The notes under the pieces are model-generated. The model had not been told where the DNA came from and did not search any database. It was given only the letters and a program-made list of their open reading frames with translations. Shown one piece after another: positions 16,794 through 25,190 of a DNA stretch of 34,125 nt (its first letter is position 1; each line of letters opens with the position of its first letter). Source of the DNA: Lachnospiraceae bacterium. GTDB lineage: Bacteria > Bacillota > Clostridia > Lachnospirales > Lachnospiraceae. The DNA is taken from assembly GCA_017622795.1 (NCBI GenBank), contig JAGAQI010000088.1, forward strand, positions 1-34,125, given 5' to 3'. The position numbers and the translations under genes were made by a program.

Positions 16794-19754
16794 ATGAAAA
16801 AGAGATTGTTAAGCGTATTATTATGCGCAGCAATGGCAGTTTCCATGATGGCCGGCTGTGGTGACAAGACTCAGACAACTGATCCTACACCAACAACCGC
16901 TCCAACACAGGCAGCTGACCCAACAGAAGCTCCTGCTGACCCAACAGCGGCTCCAACAGAGGCTCCTGCTCCAACAGAAGCTCCGGCAGGCGAAGCACTT
17001 CCGGATCCTGTTTACTACTTCCCATTTGACGATGCTACCGGCTTAAGCCCAAGAATGAACGGTGCAGGTTCCACTATGGATGAAAGAGTTTATCTTGCAG
17101 AGGGTAAGGAATTCCAGTTCACTAACGGTGTTAAGGGTAACTGTTTATGGTTAGACGGTACCTTTGGTGCACAGGTAGATGGTATTGAACCTTTAAACAA
17201 GGAAACTTATACCATTTCCTTCTGGACATGGGCTTCCAGACTTTCTAACTACAGTACAACACTTCAGTATGGTAACGGTATGGCTACCGGTGCAACAGAG
17301 CACTGGCTCAGCTTTACTACACTTGATACATCTGTAGGTTATCCTGCTATTTGGTCCAGATGGCAGCCGGAAACCGGCAACGTACAGCCATTCCCTTACT
17401 ATAAGGAAGATGGTTTCTATGGAAGAAAGAAATGGGCTCATTTCTGTTTAGTAGTTGATGAAACTGAAACTGTAGAAAACAGCGGTGCTGTTATTCTTAA
17501 GGCTCAGCTCTACATCGATGGTGTTCCATCTGAAAATGAAATTCAGGTAGTTCCTGGTGTATTCACTGGTGATAAGACTACTACAGACTGGAGATTCTTA
17601 ATCGGCGTTAACCCATGGGATAAGATTTTCAAGGGCGCAATGGATGAATTATACATCTTTGATGAAGCTTTAACTCCTGGTCAGGTTGCTACTCTGTATG
17701 CAGATGGTGATGGTAAGTCCGTTCCTGAACTTTCCACACTTCCTGAACCTGAAGTAATCAGAGATTACTCCGCACAGGTTGCTTCCGGTACTATGATTGG
17801 TAATCCGGATGGTACTTCCAAGTACGGTGATGCTTACTCCGAAATCGTTGAAGTTCCTGTAGGTGCTACTGTAGCATTTAAGTTCAAGAACTACATCAGC
17901 AGTAAGTTAAATGATGCAGGCAAGAATATTTACAGCTTCGCAGATACCTTCTCCTTAATTCTTCAGAATGTAGCAGAAGGTCACTCCACAGCAGACAATG
18001 CTGATTATAAGGAATATGCTGTTATCGCAGGTAGTGAAGGTTACGAATGGGCAGCTAAGATTTCTGACTTAAACGTAACAAGAAATACTTTCGATCAGTT
18101 TAACCCTGAAAAGTATACTATGGCCGCTGATGCAGCTAATTATACAGTAGCTATTACAAACTATGGTACAACTGCTAAGGTTGCTATTAAGGCAACTTGT
18201 GCAGATGCTATTGCACGTTATATTGATGTAGAAGAAATTCCGGTTGACGGTCCTCTTTACTACACATTAACAACTGCCGGCTGTGCAATTGATATTGCAG
18301 CTGATGATGCGGCTTGGGGCTGGATTGTTGGTAACTCTGATTGTACAACAGCATTCTGGGGCGCTCATTCCGATACTATTAAGGTAGAAGCAGGCACAAC
18401 AGAAAAGCTTCACTTCAAGAACTATACAACAGGTCTTAACAACTGGAACAACTATGTAGTTGTATTACAGAACATTCCTGGTGCTCATGCAGCAACAGAT
18501 ACAAACGGTTATAAGGAATACGGCGTAGTACGTGCCGACAACTATGGTTGGGGCGCAGGCTATGACGGAATTGCAGTAGCAGAAACTAACGTAGCTGACT
18601 GGGATGTATGGCGTTCCGAAATGAACGGTGCAGATGTTATCTTAGAAGTAACCAACAATGGTACAACAGCAGATGTATTTGCAACTGTTTATACAAAGGG
18701 CGGCACTACTTATACTCAGAAGTATACAGGTGTTGCAGTAGATGGCGATCTGTACTTCTGCTTAACAGTAGATGGCTCCTATGTTGAAATTCTTGGTACT
18801 CCTGTTGGTAATCCTGATAACTCTACAGGTTTCTGGGGAACACATTCCAACCCTGTAAAGATTGAAACAGGTGCAACAGAAAGAGTATACTTAAAGAACT
18901 ACTCCACAGGTGCAAATAACTGGAACAACTATGTTCTTGTATTACAGAACATTGCAAAGGATCATGCAGCAACAGATACAAATGGTTATAAGGAATACGC
19001 AGTAGTACGTGCCGACAACTATGGTTGGGGTGCTGGCTACGACGGAATTGCAGTAGCAGAAACTAACGTAGCTGACTGGGATGTATGGCGTTCCGAAATG
19101 AACGGTGCAGATGTTGTTCTTGATATTACAAACAATGGAGCAACAGCAGATGTATTTGCAACTGTTTACACAAAGAGCGGCACTGTTTATACTCAGAAGT
19201 ATACCGGTATTGCAGTTGATGGTGACCTTTACTACTGCTTCACAGTAGACGGTTCCTTCATCGACATCGTTGGTTCTTCTCTTGGTAACTTAGATAACTC
19301 CACAGGTTTCTGGGGAGCACATTCTGAGCCAGTTAAGATTGAAACCGGCGCATCCGCAAACATCAAGTTAAGAAACTACACAACCTGCGCAAACAACTGG
19401 AACAACTACGTAGTAGTATTACAGAACGTTGCAAAGGCACACAGTGCAGATATGGATGCTAACTACAAGGAATATGCAGTAGTACGTGCTGACAACTATG
19501 GTTGGGGCGCAGGCTATGACGGAATTGCAGTAGCAGAAACAACAGTAGCAGATTGGGATGTATGGCGTGCAGATATGAACGGTGCTCTTGTTGATATTAC
19601 TATTACAAATAATGGTACAACAGCAGATATCGTTGCTAATGTTACAACTACAACAGGTGCTACATATACACAGAAGTATACCGGTATTGCAATTGATGGC
19701 GACCTTTACTACTGCTTCACAGTAGATGGCAGCTCCATCGTATTCTTCGAATAA
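16794..19754 (+). CDS. LamG-domain lipoprotein with four C-terminal repeats
   Basis: A 986-residue surface lipoprotein. The lipobox is MAGC with Cys22. Residues about 27-66 are a PTEAP-rich wall-spanning linker. Residues about 70-305 match a LamG/concanavalin-like fold (YYFPFDDATGL, YTISFWTWAS, GAMDELYIFDEALTPGQVATLY). From residue 334 there are four modules: a diverged one of 177 residues (334-510) and three close copies at 511, 670 and 829 with an exact period of 159 residues. Each carries NWNNYV, ADNYGWGAGYDGIAVAET, WDVWR and ITNNGTTAD motifs. No catalytic signature is visible. It is the last gene of the transport operon and likely a glycan-binding surface protein (inference). The module family is not one I can name. 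Confidence 0.82.
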   Translation: MKKRLLSVLLCAAMAVSMMAGCGDKTQTTDPTPTTAPTQAADPTEAPADPTAAPTEAPAPTEAPAGEALPDPVYYFPFDDATGLSPRMNGAGSTMDERVYLAEGKEFQFTNGVKGNCLWLDGTFGAQVDGIEPLNKETYTISFWTWASRLSNYSTTLQYGNGMATGATEHWLSFTTLDTSVGYPAIWSRWQPETGNVQPFPYYKEDGFYGRKKWAHFCLVVDETETVENSGAVILKAQLYIDGVPSENEIQVVPGVFTGDKTTTDWRFLIGVNPWDKIFKGAMDELYIFDEALTPGQVATLYADGDGKSVPELSTLPEPEVIRDYSAQVASGTMIGNPDGTSKYGDAYSEIVEVPVGATVAFKFKNYISSKLNDAGKNIYSFADTFSLILQNVAEGHSTADNADYKEYAVIAGSEGYEWAAKISDLNVTRNTFDQFNPEKYTMAADAANYTVAITNYGTTAKVAIKATCADAIARYIDVEEIPVDGPLYYTLTTAGCAIDIAADDAAWGWIVGNSDCTTAFWGAHSDTIKVEAGTTEKLHFKNYTTGLNNWNNYVVVLQNIPGAHAATDTNGYKEYGVVRADNYGWGAGYDGIAVAETNVADWDVWRSEMNGADVILEVTNNGTTADVFATVYTKGGTTYTQKYTGVAVDGDLYFCLTVDGSYVEILGTPVGNPDNSTGFWGTHSNPVKIETGATERVYLKNYSTGANNWNNYVLVLQNIAKDHAATDTNGYKEYAVVRADNYGWGAGYDGIAVAETNVADWDVWRSEMNGADVVLDITNNGATADVFATVYTKSGTVYTQKYTGIAVDGDLYYCFTVDGSFIDIVGSSLGNLDNSTGFWGAHSEPVKIETGASANIKLRNYTTCANNWNNYVVVLQNVAKAHSADMDANYKEYAVVRADNYGWGAGYDGIAVAETTVADWDVWRADMNGALVDITITNNGTTADIVANVTTTTGATYTQKYTGIAIDGDLYYCFTVDGSSIVFFE
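17793..19751 (+). repeat. Four tandem protein-module repeats
   Basis: Module starts are 17793 (diverged), 18324, 18801 and 19278; the last three are spaced exactly 477 bases. The central part of modules 2 and 3 (about 18526-18640 and 19003-19117) is almost identical in DNA as well as protein, and module 4 is close. This points to recent duplication or gene conversion. Confidence 0.85.
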
Positions 19755-19821
19755 TTCCTACGGGTTATGAAACAAGATTTAAGTAAAGTGAAAAGTAAAA
19801 AGTAAAGTTTAAGTGAATATT

Positions 19822-19862
19822 GCCTCTCCGGATGACGGATTCGGAATCCGGAGAGGCTTTTT
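19822..19862 (+). terminator. Intrinsic terminator of the transport operon
   Basis: A perfect 12-bp GC-rich stem (GCCTCTCCGGAT at 19822-19833, ATCCGGAGAGGC at 19846-19857) is followed directly by TTTTT. It lies 67 bases after the LamG lipoprotein gene and ends the operon begun near 2140. Confidence 0.9.
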
Positions 19863-19879
19863 CCTTAGGAAGGATGCAG

Positions 19880-19941
19880 GTTGAACTTTAGATATTGCAT
19901 TATTGGTGCTTATATCAGTGAGGCAATATGTGTAGTTGAAC
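19880..19941. promoter_or_regulatory. Symmetric motif upstream of the GH43 cluster
   Basis: GTTGAAC occurs at 19880-19886 and 19935-19941, bracketing an inverted repeat ATATTGC/GCAATAT (19892-19898, 19923-19929). It sits about 60 bases upstream of the GH43 gene at 20003. I see no convincing -35/-10 pair here, though a promoter must lie in 19863-20002 given the strong terminator before it. The motif is a candidate activator or repressor site. Confidence 0.35.
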
Positions 19942-20002
19942 ACAAACTGTAGAGGGAAAGTTAGATTGATTATTTCAGGAGGAAAACAGGGAGGATTAAA
20001 AA

Positions 20003-20986
20003 ATGGCAGAAGCAAGAAGAAACGGAGTATTAACAGATTTTAACATTCCATGGATTGAACAGCGTGCTGATCCGTATGTGTATAAGCATACAGACGGAAG
20101 CTACTATTTTACAGCATCCGTTCCGGCTTACGATAAAATTATTTTAAGAAAGGCGTCCACCTTAAACGGTCTGCGTGATGCAGAAGAAACCGTAGTTTGG
20201 ACCAAGCATGAGTCCGGTGAAATGAGCCGTCATATCTGGGCTCCGGAGTTACACTTCCTTTTTGGAAAATGGTATATCTATTTTGCAGCGGGAGAGCAGG
20301 ACGATATGTGGAAAATCCGTCCGTTCGTATTAGAGTGCCAGAGTGATGACCCGATGGCAGGTCCTTGGGTAGAAAAGGGCAAGATGCAGCGCAGTGATGA
20401 TGATATTTATTCCTTCGAGGCATTTTCTCTGGATGCAACTATTTTTGAAAACAAGGGTGAGTATTACTACATCTGGGCAGAAAAAGTAAGCGTTGGTATT
20501 CAGATTTCCAACTTATACATTGCAAAGATGGAATCCGCAACTAAGCTTTGTACCGCACAGGTGCTTCTTACCACTCCGGACTATGACTGGGAGCGAGTAG
20601 ATATCTGGGTAAACGAAGGTCCGGCAATTGTAAAGCATAACGGTCGTATTTTTATGGCATATTCTGCCAGTGCAACAGGCGAATGCTACTGCGTAGGTTT
20701 GATGAGCATCGATGAAAATGACGATATTTTAGACCCTAAGGCTTGGAAGAAGGAGCGCTATCCGGTACTTCGTTCCGACCGCGAAAAGGGATTCTACGGT
20801 CCGGGTCACAACAGCTTTACCAAGGATGAAAACGGTAAGGATGTTTGTGTATTCCATGCAAGAACTTATTTGGAAATCGAAGGCGATCCGTTATATGACC
20901 CGAACCGTCATGCTATGTTAATGAATGTAACCTGGGATGAAAAGGGTTATCCGGTATTTGACTATAATAATATGGTAAAATTCTAA
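20003..20986 (+). CDS. Cytoplasmic GH43 arabinofuranosidase-type enzyme
   Basis: A 327-residue single-domain five-bladed propeller enzyme without a signal peptide. The GH43 triad is visible: Asp23 (RADPYVYKH), Asp144 (FSLDATIF) and Glu205 (WVNEGPAIV). FTASVPAYDKIILR, HIWAPELH and KWYIYFAAG resemble exo-alpha-1,5-L-arabinofuranosidases, probably subfamily 26 (by recall). It would shorten imported arabino-oligosaccharides from their ends. The ATG follows AGGGAGG at 19988-19994. It is the first gene of the GH43 cluster, 10 bases before the next. Confidence 0.9.
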   Translation: MAEARRNGVLTDFNIPWIEQRADPYVYKHTDGSYYFTASVPAYDKIILRKASTLNGLRDAEETVVWTKHESGEMSRHIWAPELHFLFGKWYIYFAAGEQDDMWKIRPFVLECQSDDPMAGPWVEKGKMQRSDDDIYSFEAFSLDATIFENKGEYYYIWAEKVSVGIQISNLYIAKMESATKLCTAQVLLTTPDYDWERVDIWVNEGPAIVKHNGRIFMAYSASATGECYCVGLMSIDENDDILDPKAWKKERYPVLRSDREKGFYGPGHNSFTKDENGKDVCVFHARTYLEIEGDPLYDPNRHAMLMNVTWDEKGYPVFDYNNMVKF

Positions 20987-20996
20987 GGAGGACTTC

Positions 20997-23075
20997 ATGA
21001 AAAAGAAATTTTTAGGCATTTTCTTAGCAGCAAGTATATGTGTGGCTCTTGCGGCCTGCGGTGGTGATACAAAGACTGATATTATACCGACACCGGATGC
21101 GGGAGTGGCTGATGCAACGGCAACACCGGAACCGACGGAAGCAGCTCCTGCAGTGGATGAGGGCACATCCAATACAATGACGGAGGACATGTTCTCCATT
21201 ACCGTTTCCACCAATAAAACCTCTTATGAAGCAGGTGAAACAATTTACTACACTATTAAGGTGGAAAACAATCACGAGTTATATATTTTAAATAAATCTA
21301 CCATTGAATACAAAAATTCTGCCGGCTTAAAGGCAGTGAATAATCTCTCTATGCCGAAAGAACTTCCTCAGATTTTCTACGGAGAAAGCTACGAGATTCA
21401 TGGAGAGTTAATCGGTAATGAGTCTACCTTCCCTGTAACGGGAGAAGTTCCTGCAAGTGTGGCGCCGGAATACAGTGCAGACCCTTATAACGGAACCCAG
21501 ACCACAGAGAAAATTTCTGTTTTGAAAACCAATAAAACCGTAACACTTCGTCCGTTTGTTGAATTTATATACGGAGGAGAAAAGGTTATGGTCCGTGCTG
21601 TAGTTGAATTTACCTTGGGAATGGAAAAGGAGAAATTTGGTCTTTCCGAGCATGTAGGCGTAAAGCGTACTACCTGCCATGACCCATCCATTTTTAAGGA
21701 TTTTGACGGTACCTATTATATTTACGGTACCCATATGACACAAAGTTCCAGTAAAGATTTAGTAAACTGGGAAAAATTGGACCATGTATGGAAAAATGCT
21801 TTTGATGCTGCTACCAGAGATAAAATCAAAGAGTGGAATAAGGATTCCGGTTCCTGGGAGAGCTATCTTTGGGCTCCTGATATGATTTACAATGAAGCTA
21901 TGGGCAAGTATTGTTATTACTTAAGTGCGAATGGTGATACCTGGAAGTCTAATATTGTATTATTGACTTCTGACAGTGCCAACGGTCCGTTTGAGTATGT
22001 GGGTAGCATCGTATACGGTGGTTTTGATGAAACCAACTGGACTCAGACCGATGCAGATGAAGTGCTTGGTACCACAGAGCTTCCGCAGCGCTATATTAAG
22101 AACGGTATTAAGAATGGCAAGTGGGGCGATGAGTGGCCAAACTGTATCGACCCAACTGTATTTTACGATGACGAAGGTAAGTTATGGATGGCTTACGGTT
22201 CCTGGTCCGGCGGTATCTTTATGTTAGAACTGGATGAGCAGACCGGTCTTCGTGATTATAGCGTTGGTTATGATACTGATGCTCATTCCGATGCTTATTT
22301 TGGTAAGAAAATTGCCGGCGGTAAGTATGTATCCGGCGAAGCAAGCTACATTGAAAAGATTGGTGATTATTACTGGCTTTTTATTTCTTACGGCGGTTTA
22401 GAGGCAAAGAGCGGATATAATGTACGTGTATACCGTAGTGAAAATCCGGATGGACCATATGTAGATGCGTTAGGAAACAGCGCGTTGTATGATAAGTATG
22501 TATTCAACTACAATCAGGTGAACAAGGGTGTCCGCTTATTCGGCGGTTATCGTTGGAGAACCTTCGGTCAGGGTGAGGTTGCCCAGGGTCATAACTCTGC
22601 GTTTGTAGACGATGACGGCAGAGCTCATATTGTTTACCATACCAGAACTACCGATGGTACGGAAGGACATACCGTAAGAGTTCATCAGCTGTTCTTAAAC
22701 AAAGAAGGCTGGCTGGTAGCATCTCCGTATGCGACAGCAGAGGAAAAGCTGGATGCTTCCGTATGTACTGTGGAAAACTTCACAGGTAAGTATGAAGTAA
22801 TTCTTCATGAGCTGGATATTGATTATGAGAATCTGGATGTGAAGACACCGGAAGTTATTTACTTAAATGCAGATGGTACCGTAACCGGTTATTATGAAGG
22901 TTCCTGGTCCTTAGAGGAAGGTACCTCTTACATCAACGTAACCTTAAACGGCGTTACCTACAGTGGCGTTGCATTAGAGATGAATGTTGAGAACTTAACA
23001 AGAAAAACATTTGTATTTACTGCATTAGGAAAAGAAAACCAGCTTACCCTTTGGGGCAGTAAGATGACAGAATAA
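20997..23075 (+). CDS. Surface GH43 endo-arabinanase lipoprotein
   Basis: A 692-residue lipoprotein with Cys21 in the lipobox LAAC, then a Pro/Thr/Ala linker. Residues about 65-210 form an Ig-like module (YEAGETIYYTIKVENN). The GH43 catalytic domain spans about 222-575, with Asp229 (TCHDPSIF), Asp385 (NCIDPTVF) and Glu448 (VSGEASYI). LWAPDMIYN and MAYGSWSGGIFMLELD match endo-alpha-1,5-L-arabinanases such as Bacillus Abn2. Residues about 590-692 form a small beta-barrel C-terminal domain typical of those enzymes. It is expected to cut arabinan at the cell surface and supply the two importers. AAGGAGG precedes the ATG. Confidence 0.9.
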   Translation: MKKKFLGIFLAASICVALAACGGDTKTDIIPTPDAGVADATATPEPTEAAPAVDEGTSNTMTEDMFSITVSTNKTSYEAGETIYYTIKVENNHELYILNKSTIEYKNSAGLKAVNNLSMPKELPQIFYGESYEIHGELIGNESTFPVTGEVPASVAPEYSADPYNGTQTTEKISVLKTNKTVTLRPFVEFIYGGEKVMVRAVVEFTLGMEKEKFGLSEHVGVKRTTCHDPSIFKDFDGTYYIYGTHMTQSSSKDLVNWEKLDHVWKNAFDAATRDKIKEWNKDSGSWESYLWAPDMIYNEAMGKYCYYLSANGDTWKSNIVLLTSDSANGPFEYVGSIVYGGFDETNWTQTDADEVLGTTELPQRYIKNGIKNGKWGDEWPNCIDPTVFYDDEGKLWMAYGSWSGGIFMLELDEQTGLRDYSVGYDTDAHSDAYFGKKIAGGKYVSGEASYIEKIGDYYWLFISYGGLEAKSGYNVRVYRSENPDGPYVDALGNSALYDKYVFNYNQVNKGVRLFGGYRWRTFGQGEVAQGHNSAFVDDDGRAHIVYHTRTTDGTEGHTVRVHQLFLNKEGWLVASPYATAEEKLDASVCTVENFTGKYEVILHELDIDYENLDVKTPEVIYLNADGTVTGYYEGSWSLEEGTSYINVTLNGVTYSGVALEMNVENLTRKTFVFTALGKENQLTLWGSKMTE

Positions 23076-23079
23076 AACT

Positions 23080-23109
23080 AAGGGTGTGTTAGCAATAGCA
23101 CACCCTTTT
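23080..23109 (+). terminator. Internal hairpin terminator between GH43 genes
   Basis: A 12-bp stem with one G-T pair (AAGGGTGTGTTA at 23080-23091, TAGCACACCCTT at 23096-23107) closes on a GCAA tetraloop and is followed by only TTTTG. The short T-run suggests partial termination, reducing expression of the GH43 gene downstream. Confidence 0.65.
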
Positions 23110-23129
23110 GCAAAAGAATGGAGGACATT

Positions 23130-24464
23130 ATGCGTAAACCGGGGTTTATGTTAAATTTACACAGCCGTAAGGAGAATCCATGCTTTGAGTCCCACGACCC
23201 GGGCATGATGTACGACCCTGTCAGTGGTTATTGTTATTCCTACTCCACAGACGGTGGAATTACCACACCTTACTGTCAGGGAATTCAAATCCGCCGAAGC
23301 AAGGATATGGTGGATTTTGAATATGTGGGCATGGCATTATCTGAGGCTGCTATTGCGGAAGGCCGGGATAACGGTGAATTTCCGCCAACAAAGGGCTTTT
23401 GGGCACCGTATACCGAGTATGCAAACGGCGAATACCGCATGTATTATTCTGCCACTAAGGCATTCGGCAGTTCCGAGTCCCGCATTTGGCTGGCAGTGGC
23501 AGATAAGCCGGAAGGTCCGTTTGAAAACCGTGGTGTGGTGGCAGATACCTGGTTTACCACCGATGCAGAGCCGAATGCCATTGATGCCCATGTGGTGGAT
23601 ACTGCTGACGGCAGAAAATATTTGATTTACGGTTCCTTCTTTGGCGGTATTTTTGTAAAAGAGCTGGACCCTGCTAACGGGTTATGCTTAAATTGCAAAG
23701 CGAAGGATTTAGGCACCCGAATCGCAGTCAAGCCAAAGGATTCCTATATTGACGGACCGGAAGGCGCAGCAGTTATGAGAGTGGAAGATAAATATTATCT
23801 GTTCCTTTCTTACGGTTGGCTGGGCGATGATTATGATATCCGTGTGGGTGTCAGCGACAAGGTGGAAGGACCTTACCTTGACAGAGAAGGTAAGAGCCTG
23901 GATGGTGTTTCCCTTGGACAAAAGCTGGCAGGCAGTTATAAATTCGAGGCGGCAAATCCATACACTAATCCGAACAAAAAAGAAGATGACCCGTGGCAGT
24001 TCGGAGGATTCCGCGGTCCGGGACACGGTGTTCCGTTTTATCATGAGCCATGGAATAAGTACTTCTTTGTACACCACGTAAGAGACGGTGCCATGAATCT
24101 GCACCACGGTTCCGACAAGCCGGGGGACCGCATGACCTTTTTCATGCATTACATGGCGGTACGTCGCATGTATTTTGTGGATGGATGGCCGGTATTTGCA
24201 CCGGAACTGTATGCGGAAGAGCCATCTGCTGCAGAAGTAACCGCAGAACAGAGGACAGCCTGGAATCAGGACGGAAGCACCTGGGAAATCATCGAATTTT
24301 CTAATTTTAATAATAAAATAAAAGAAAGTGTGACAGGAAGTTTTCCTGCAAATTTCATCTGCGGTGTTACCGGCACGGCTTTCGACTACGAAAATGGTGG
24401 CGAATGTGAATTTGTATCCGGTTATTTAAAAAATAACAATGCGGTGTGGCTAAAGAGAAAGTAG
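23130..24464 (+). CDS. Cytoplasmic GH43 arabinan hydrolase
   Basis: A 444-residue protein without a signal peptide. The GH43 triad appears as Asp23 (ESHDPGMMY), Asp152 (NAIDAHVV) and Glu211 (DGPEGAAVM). KGFWAPYTEYANGEYRMYYS and YLIYGSFFGGIFVKELD are endo-arabinanase-like. Residues about 350-444 are an extension with a beta-rich end. The start is ATG 23130, since TGGAGG at 23119-23124 overlaps the alternative ATG at 23118. It probably processes imported arabino-oligosaccharides internally, together with the GH43 at 20003 and the GH51. Exact linkage specificity cannot be read from the sequence. Confidence 0.88.
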   Translation: MRKPGFMLNLHSRKENPCFESHDPGMMYDPVSGYCYSYSTDGGITTPYCQGIQIRRSKDMVDFEYVGMALSEAAIAEGRDNGEFPPTKGFWAPYTEYANGEYRMYYSATKAFGSSESRIWLAVADKPEGPFENRGVVADTWFTTDAEPNAIDAHVVDTADGRKYLIYGSFFGGIFVKELDPANGLCLNCKAKDLGTRIAVKPKDSYIDGPEGAAVMRVEDKYYLFLSYGWLGDDYDIRVGVSDKVEGPYLDREGKSLDGVSLGQKLAGSYKFEAANPYTNPNKKEDDPWQFGGFRGPGHGVPFYHEPWNKYFFVHHVRDGAMNLHHGSDKPGDRMTFFMHYMAVRRMYFVDGWPVFAPELYAEEPSAAEVTAEQRTAWNQDGSTWEIIEFSNFNNKIKESVTGSFPANFICGVTGTAFDYENGGECEFVSGYLKNNNAVWLKRK

Positions 24465-24472
24465 GTTTTAGT

Positions 24473-24715
24473 ATGGCAAGAGAAAGTAAGCATGAACCAA
24501 GAGATATTATAAAGGATATTATCTTTTTCTTTATCACGGTGGCAGGTACCTACGGATATGTTTTGTTTATCCTGTTACTATTCAGTTTAATTTTTTTAAG
24601 ATTTGTTTCCTTTCTCCATTTGGATTTTGAGCATATGCTGATTTATTCCGGTGTTGCTGCCGGAATTTCAGCGGTTTGGTACATTATAAAAATGATTCGG
24701 AAATATTTTTTGTAA
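24473..24715 (+). CDS. Small two-helix membrane protein
   Basis: An 80-residue protein not assigned to a family. A charged N-terminus (MARESKHEPRDIIKDI) is followed by two hydrophobic helices (about 15-42 and 48-69) and a basic end (KMIRKYFL), so both termini probably lie in the cytoplasm. ATG 24473 is preferred to a GTG at 24446 that lies inside the GH43 gene. The ribosome binding site (GTAGG) is weak. It is cotranscribed with the GH43 cluster, 8 bases after it, but its Phe/Leu-rich character gives no clue to a link with arabinan. Confidence 0.6.
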   Translation: MARESKHEPRDIIKDIIFFFITVAGTYGYVLFILLLFSLIFLRFVSFLHLDFEHMLIYSGVAAGISAVWYIIKMIRKYFL

Positions 24716-24744
24716 AAAAGACGTACTTAGAAAAAACTACCAGT

Positions 24745-24771
24745 GTATTAGAGGAACTTTTGCAAATACTA
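24745..24771 (+). promoter_or_regulatory. Possible sigma-G type promoter
   Basis: AATACTA (24765-24771) resembles the forespore sigma-G -10 box (CATNNTA), with GTATT (24745-24749) upstream at slightly short spacing. It precedes a spore-protein gene normally read by sigma-G. The match is weak. Confidence 0.3.
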
Positions 24772-24813
24772 CTAGCGTAACATCAAAACAAAATTATTTT
24801 GGAGGTATGAAAG

Positions 24814-25017
24814 ATGTCTAGTAGAAATCGTGTAGAAGTTCCTGAAGCAAAGGACGCTATGAACAGATTCAAGATGGAAGTTGCAAGTGAGCTTGGTGTG
24901 CCTTTAACAAACGGTTACAATGGTAACCTTACCAGCGCTCAGAACGGTTCCGTTGGTGGCGAAATGGTTCGTAAGATGATCAAGCGTCAGGAAGAGTCTA
25001 TGGCTGGTAAGCAGTAA
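24814..25017 (+). CDS. Alpha/beta-type small acid-soluble spore protein
   Basis: A 67-residue protein of typical SASP length that binds and protects spore DNA. FKMEVASELGVPL carries the site cut by the germination protease GPR, and GYNGNLTSAQNGSVGGEMVRKMI is the conserved DNA-binding C-terminal helix. GGAGG at 24801-24805 precedes the ATG. It is monocistronic, with its own terminator at 25056. Its presence implies that the organism, or a recent ancestor, forms endospores. Confidence 0.95.
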   Translation: MSSRNRVEVPEAKDAMNRFKMEVASELGVPLTNGYNGNLTSAQNGSVGGEMVRKMIKRQEESMAGKQ

Positions 25018-25055
25018 TTACTGCTTCAGACAAAAAGCTCAGGAGAGAGACGAGG

Positions 25056-25089
25056 GGGCATCGCATTAGCGGTGCCCTTTCTTTTATTT
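25056..25089 (+). terminator. Intrinsic terminator after the SASP gene
   Basis: GGGCATCGC (25056-25064) pairs with GCGGTGCCC (25069-25077), with one T-G pair and loop ATTA. It is followed by TTTCTTTTATTTTTAATTT. Confidence 0.88.
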
Positions 25090-25110
25090 TTAATTTTTTT
25101 TAATAAATGG

Positions 25111-25139
25111 TTGAATTTAGTTGAAAGATACGATAAACT
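25111..25139 (+). promoter_or_regulatory. Possible promoter of rsmD-coaD
   Basis: TTGAAT (25111-25116) and TAAACT (25134-25139) are 17 bases apart. The -10 box is an imperfect match. It is placed right after the SASP terminator and about 50 bases before the rsmD start. Confidence 0.45.
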
Positions 25140-25190
25140 AGAATAGATGTAGAAGAATTAATTTATTCGCAGACAAAAGGGGAATGCTGT

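Noticed and set aside
17793-19751. CRISPR array or DNA satellite
   Set aside because: The repeats are 477 bases long, fully coding and in frame, so they are protein modules.
19880-19941. Promoter built from TTGAAC at 19881 for the GH43 cluster
   Set aside because: No -10-like hexamer lies at 16-18 bases; the nearest A/T-rich box is about 23 bases away.
23709-24149. 146-codon minus-strand open frame inside a GH43 gene
   Set aside because: It is an antisense shadow of a conserved catalytic domain; the sense frame carries the GH43 triad.
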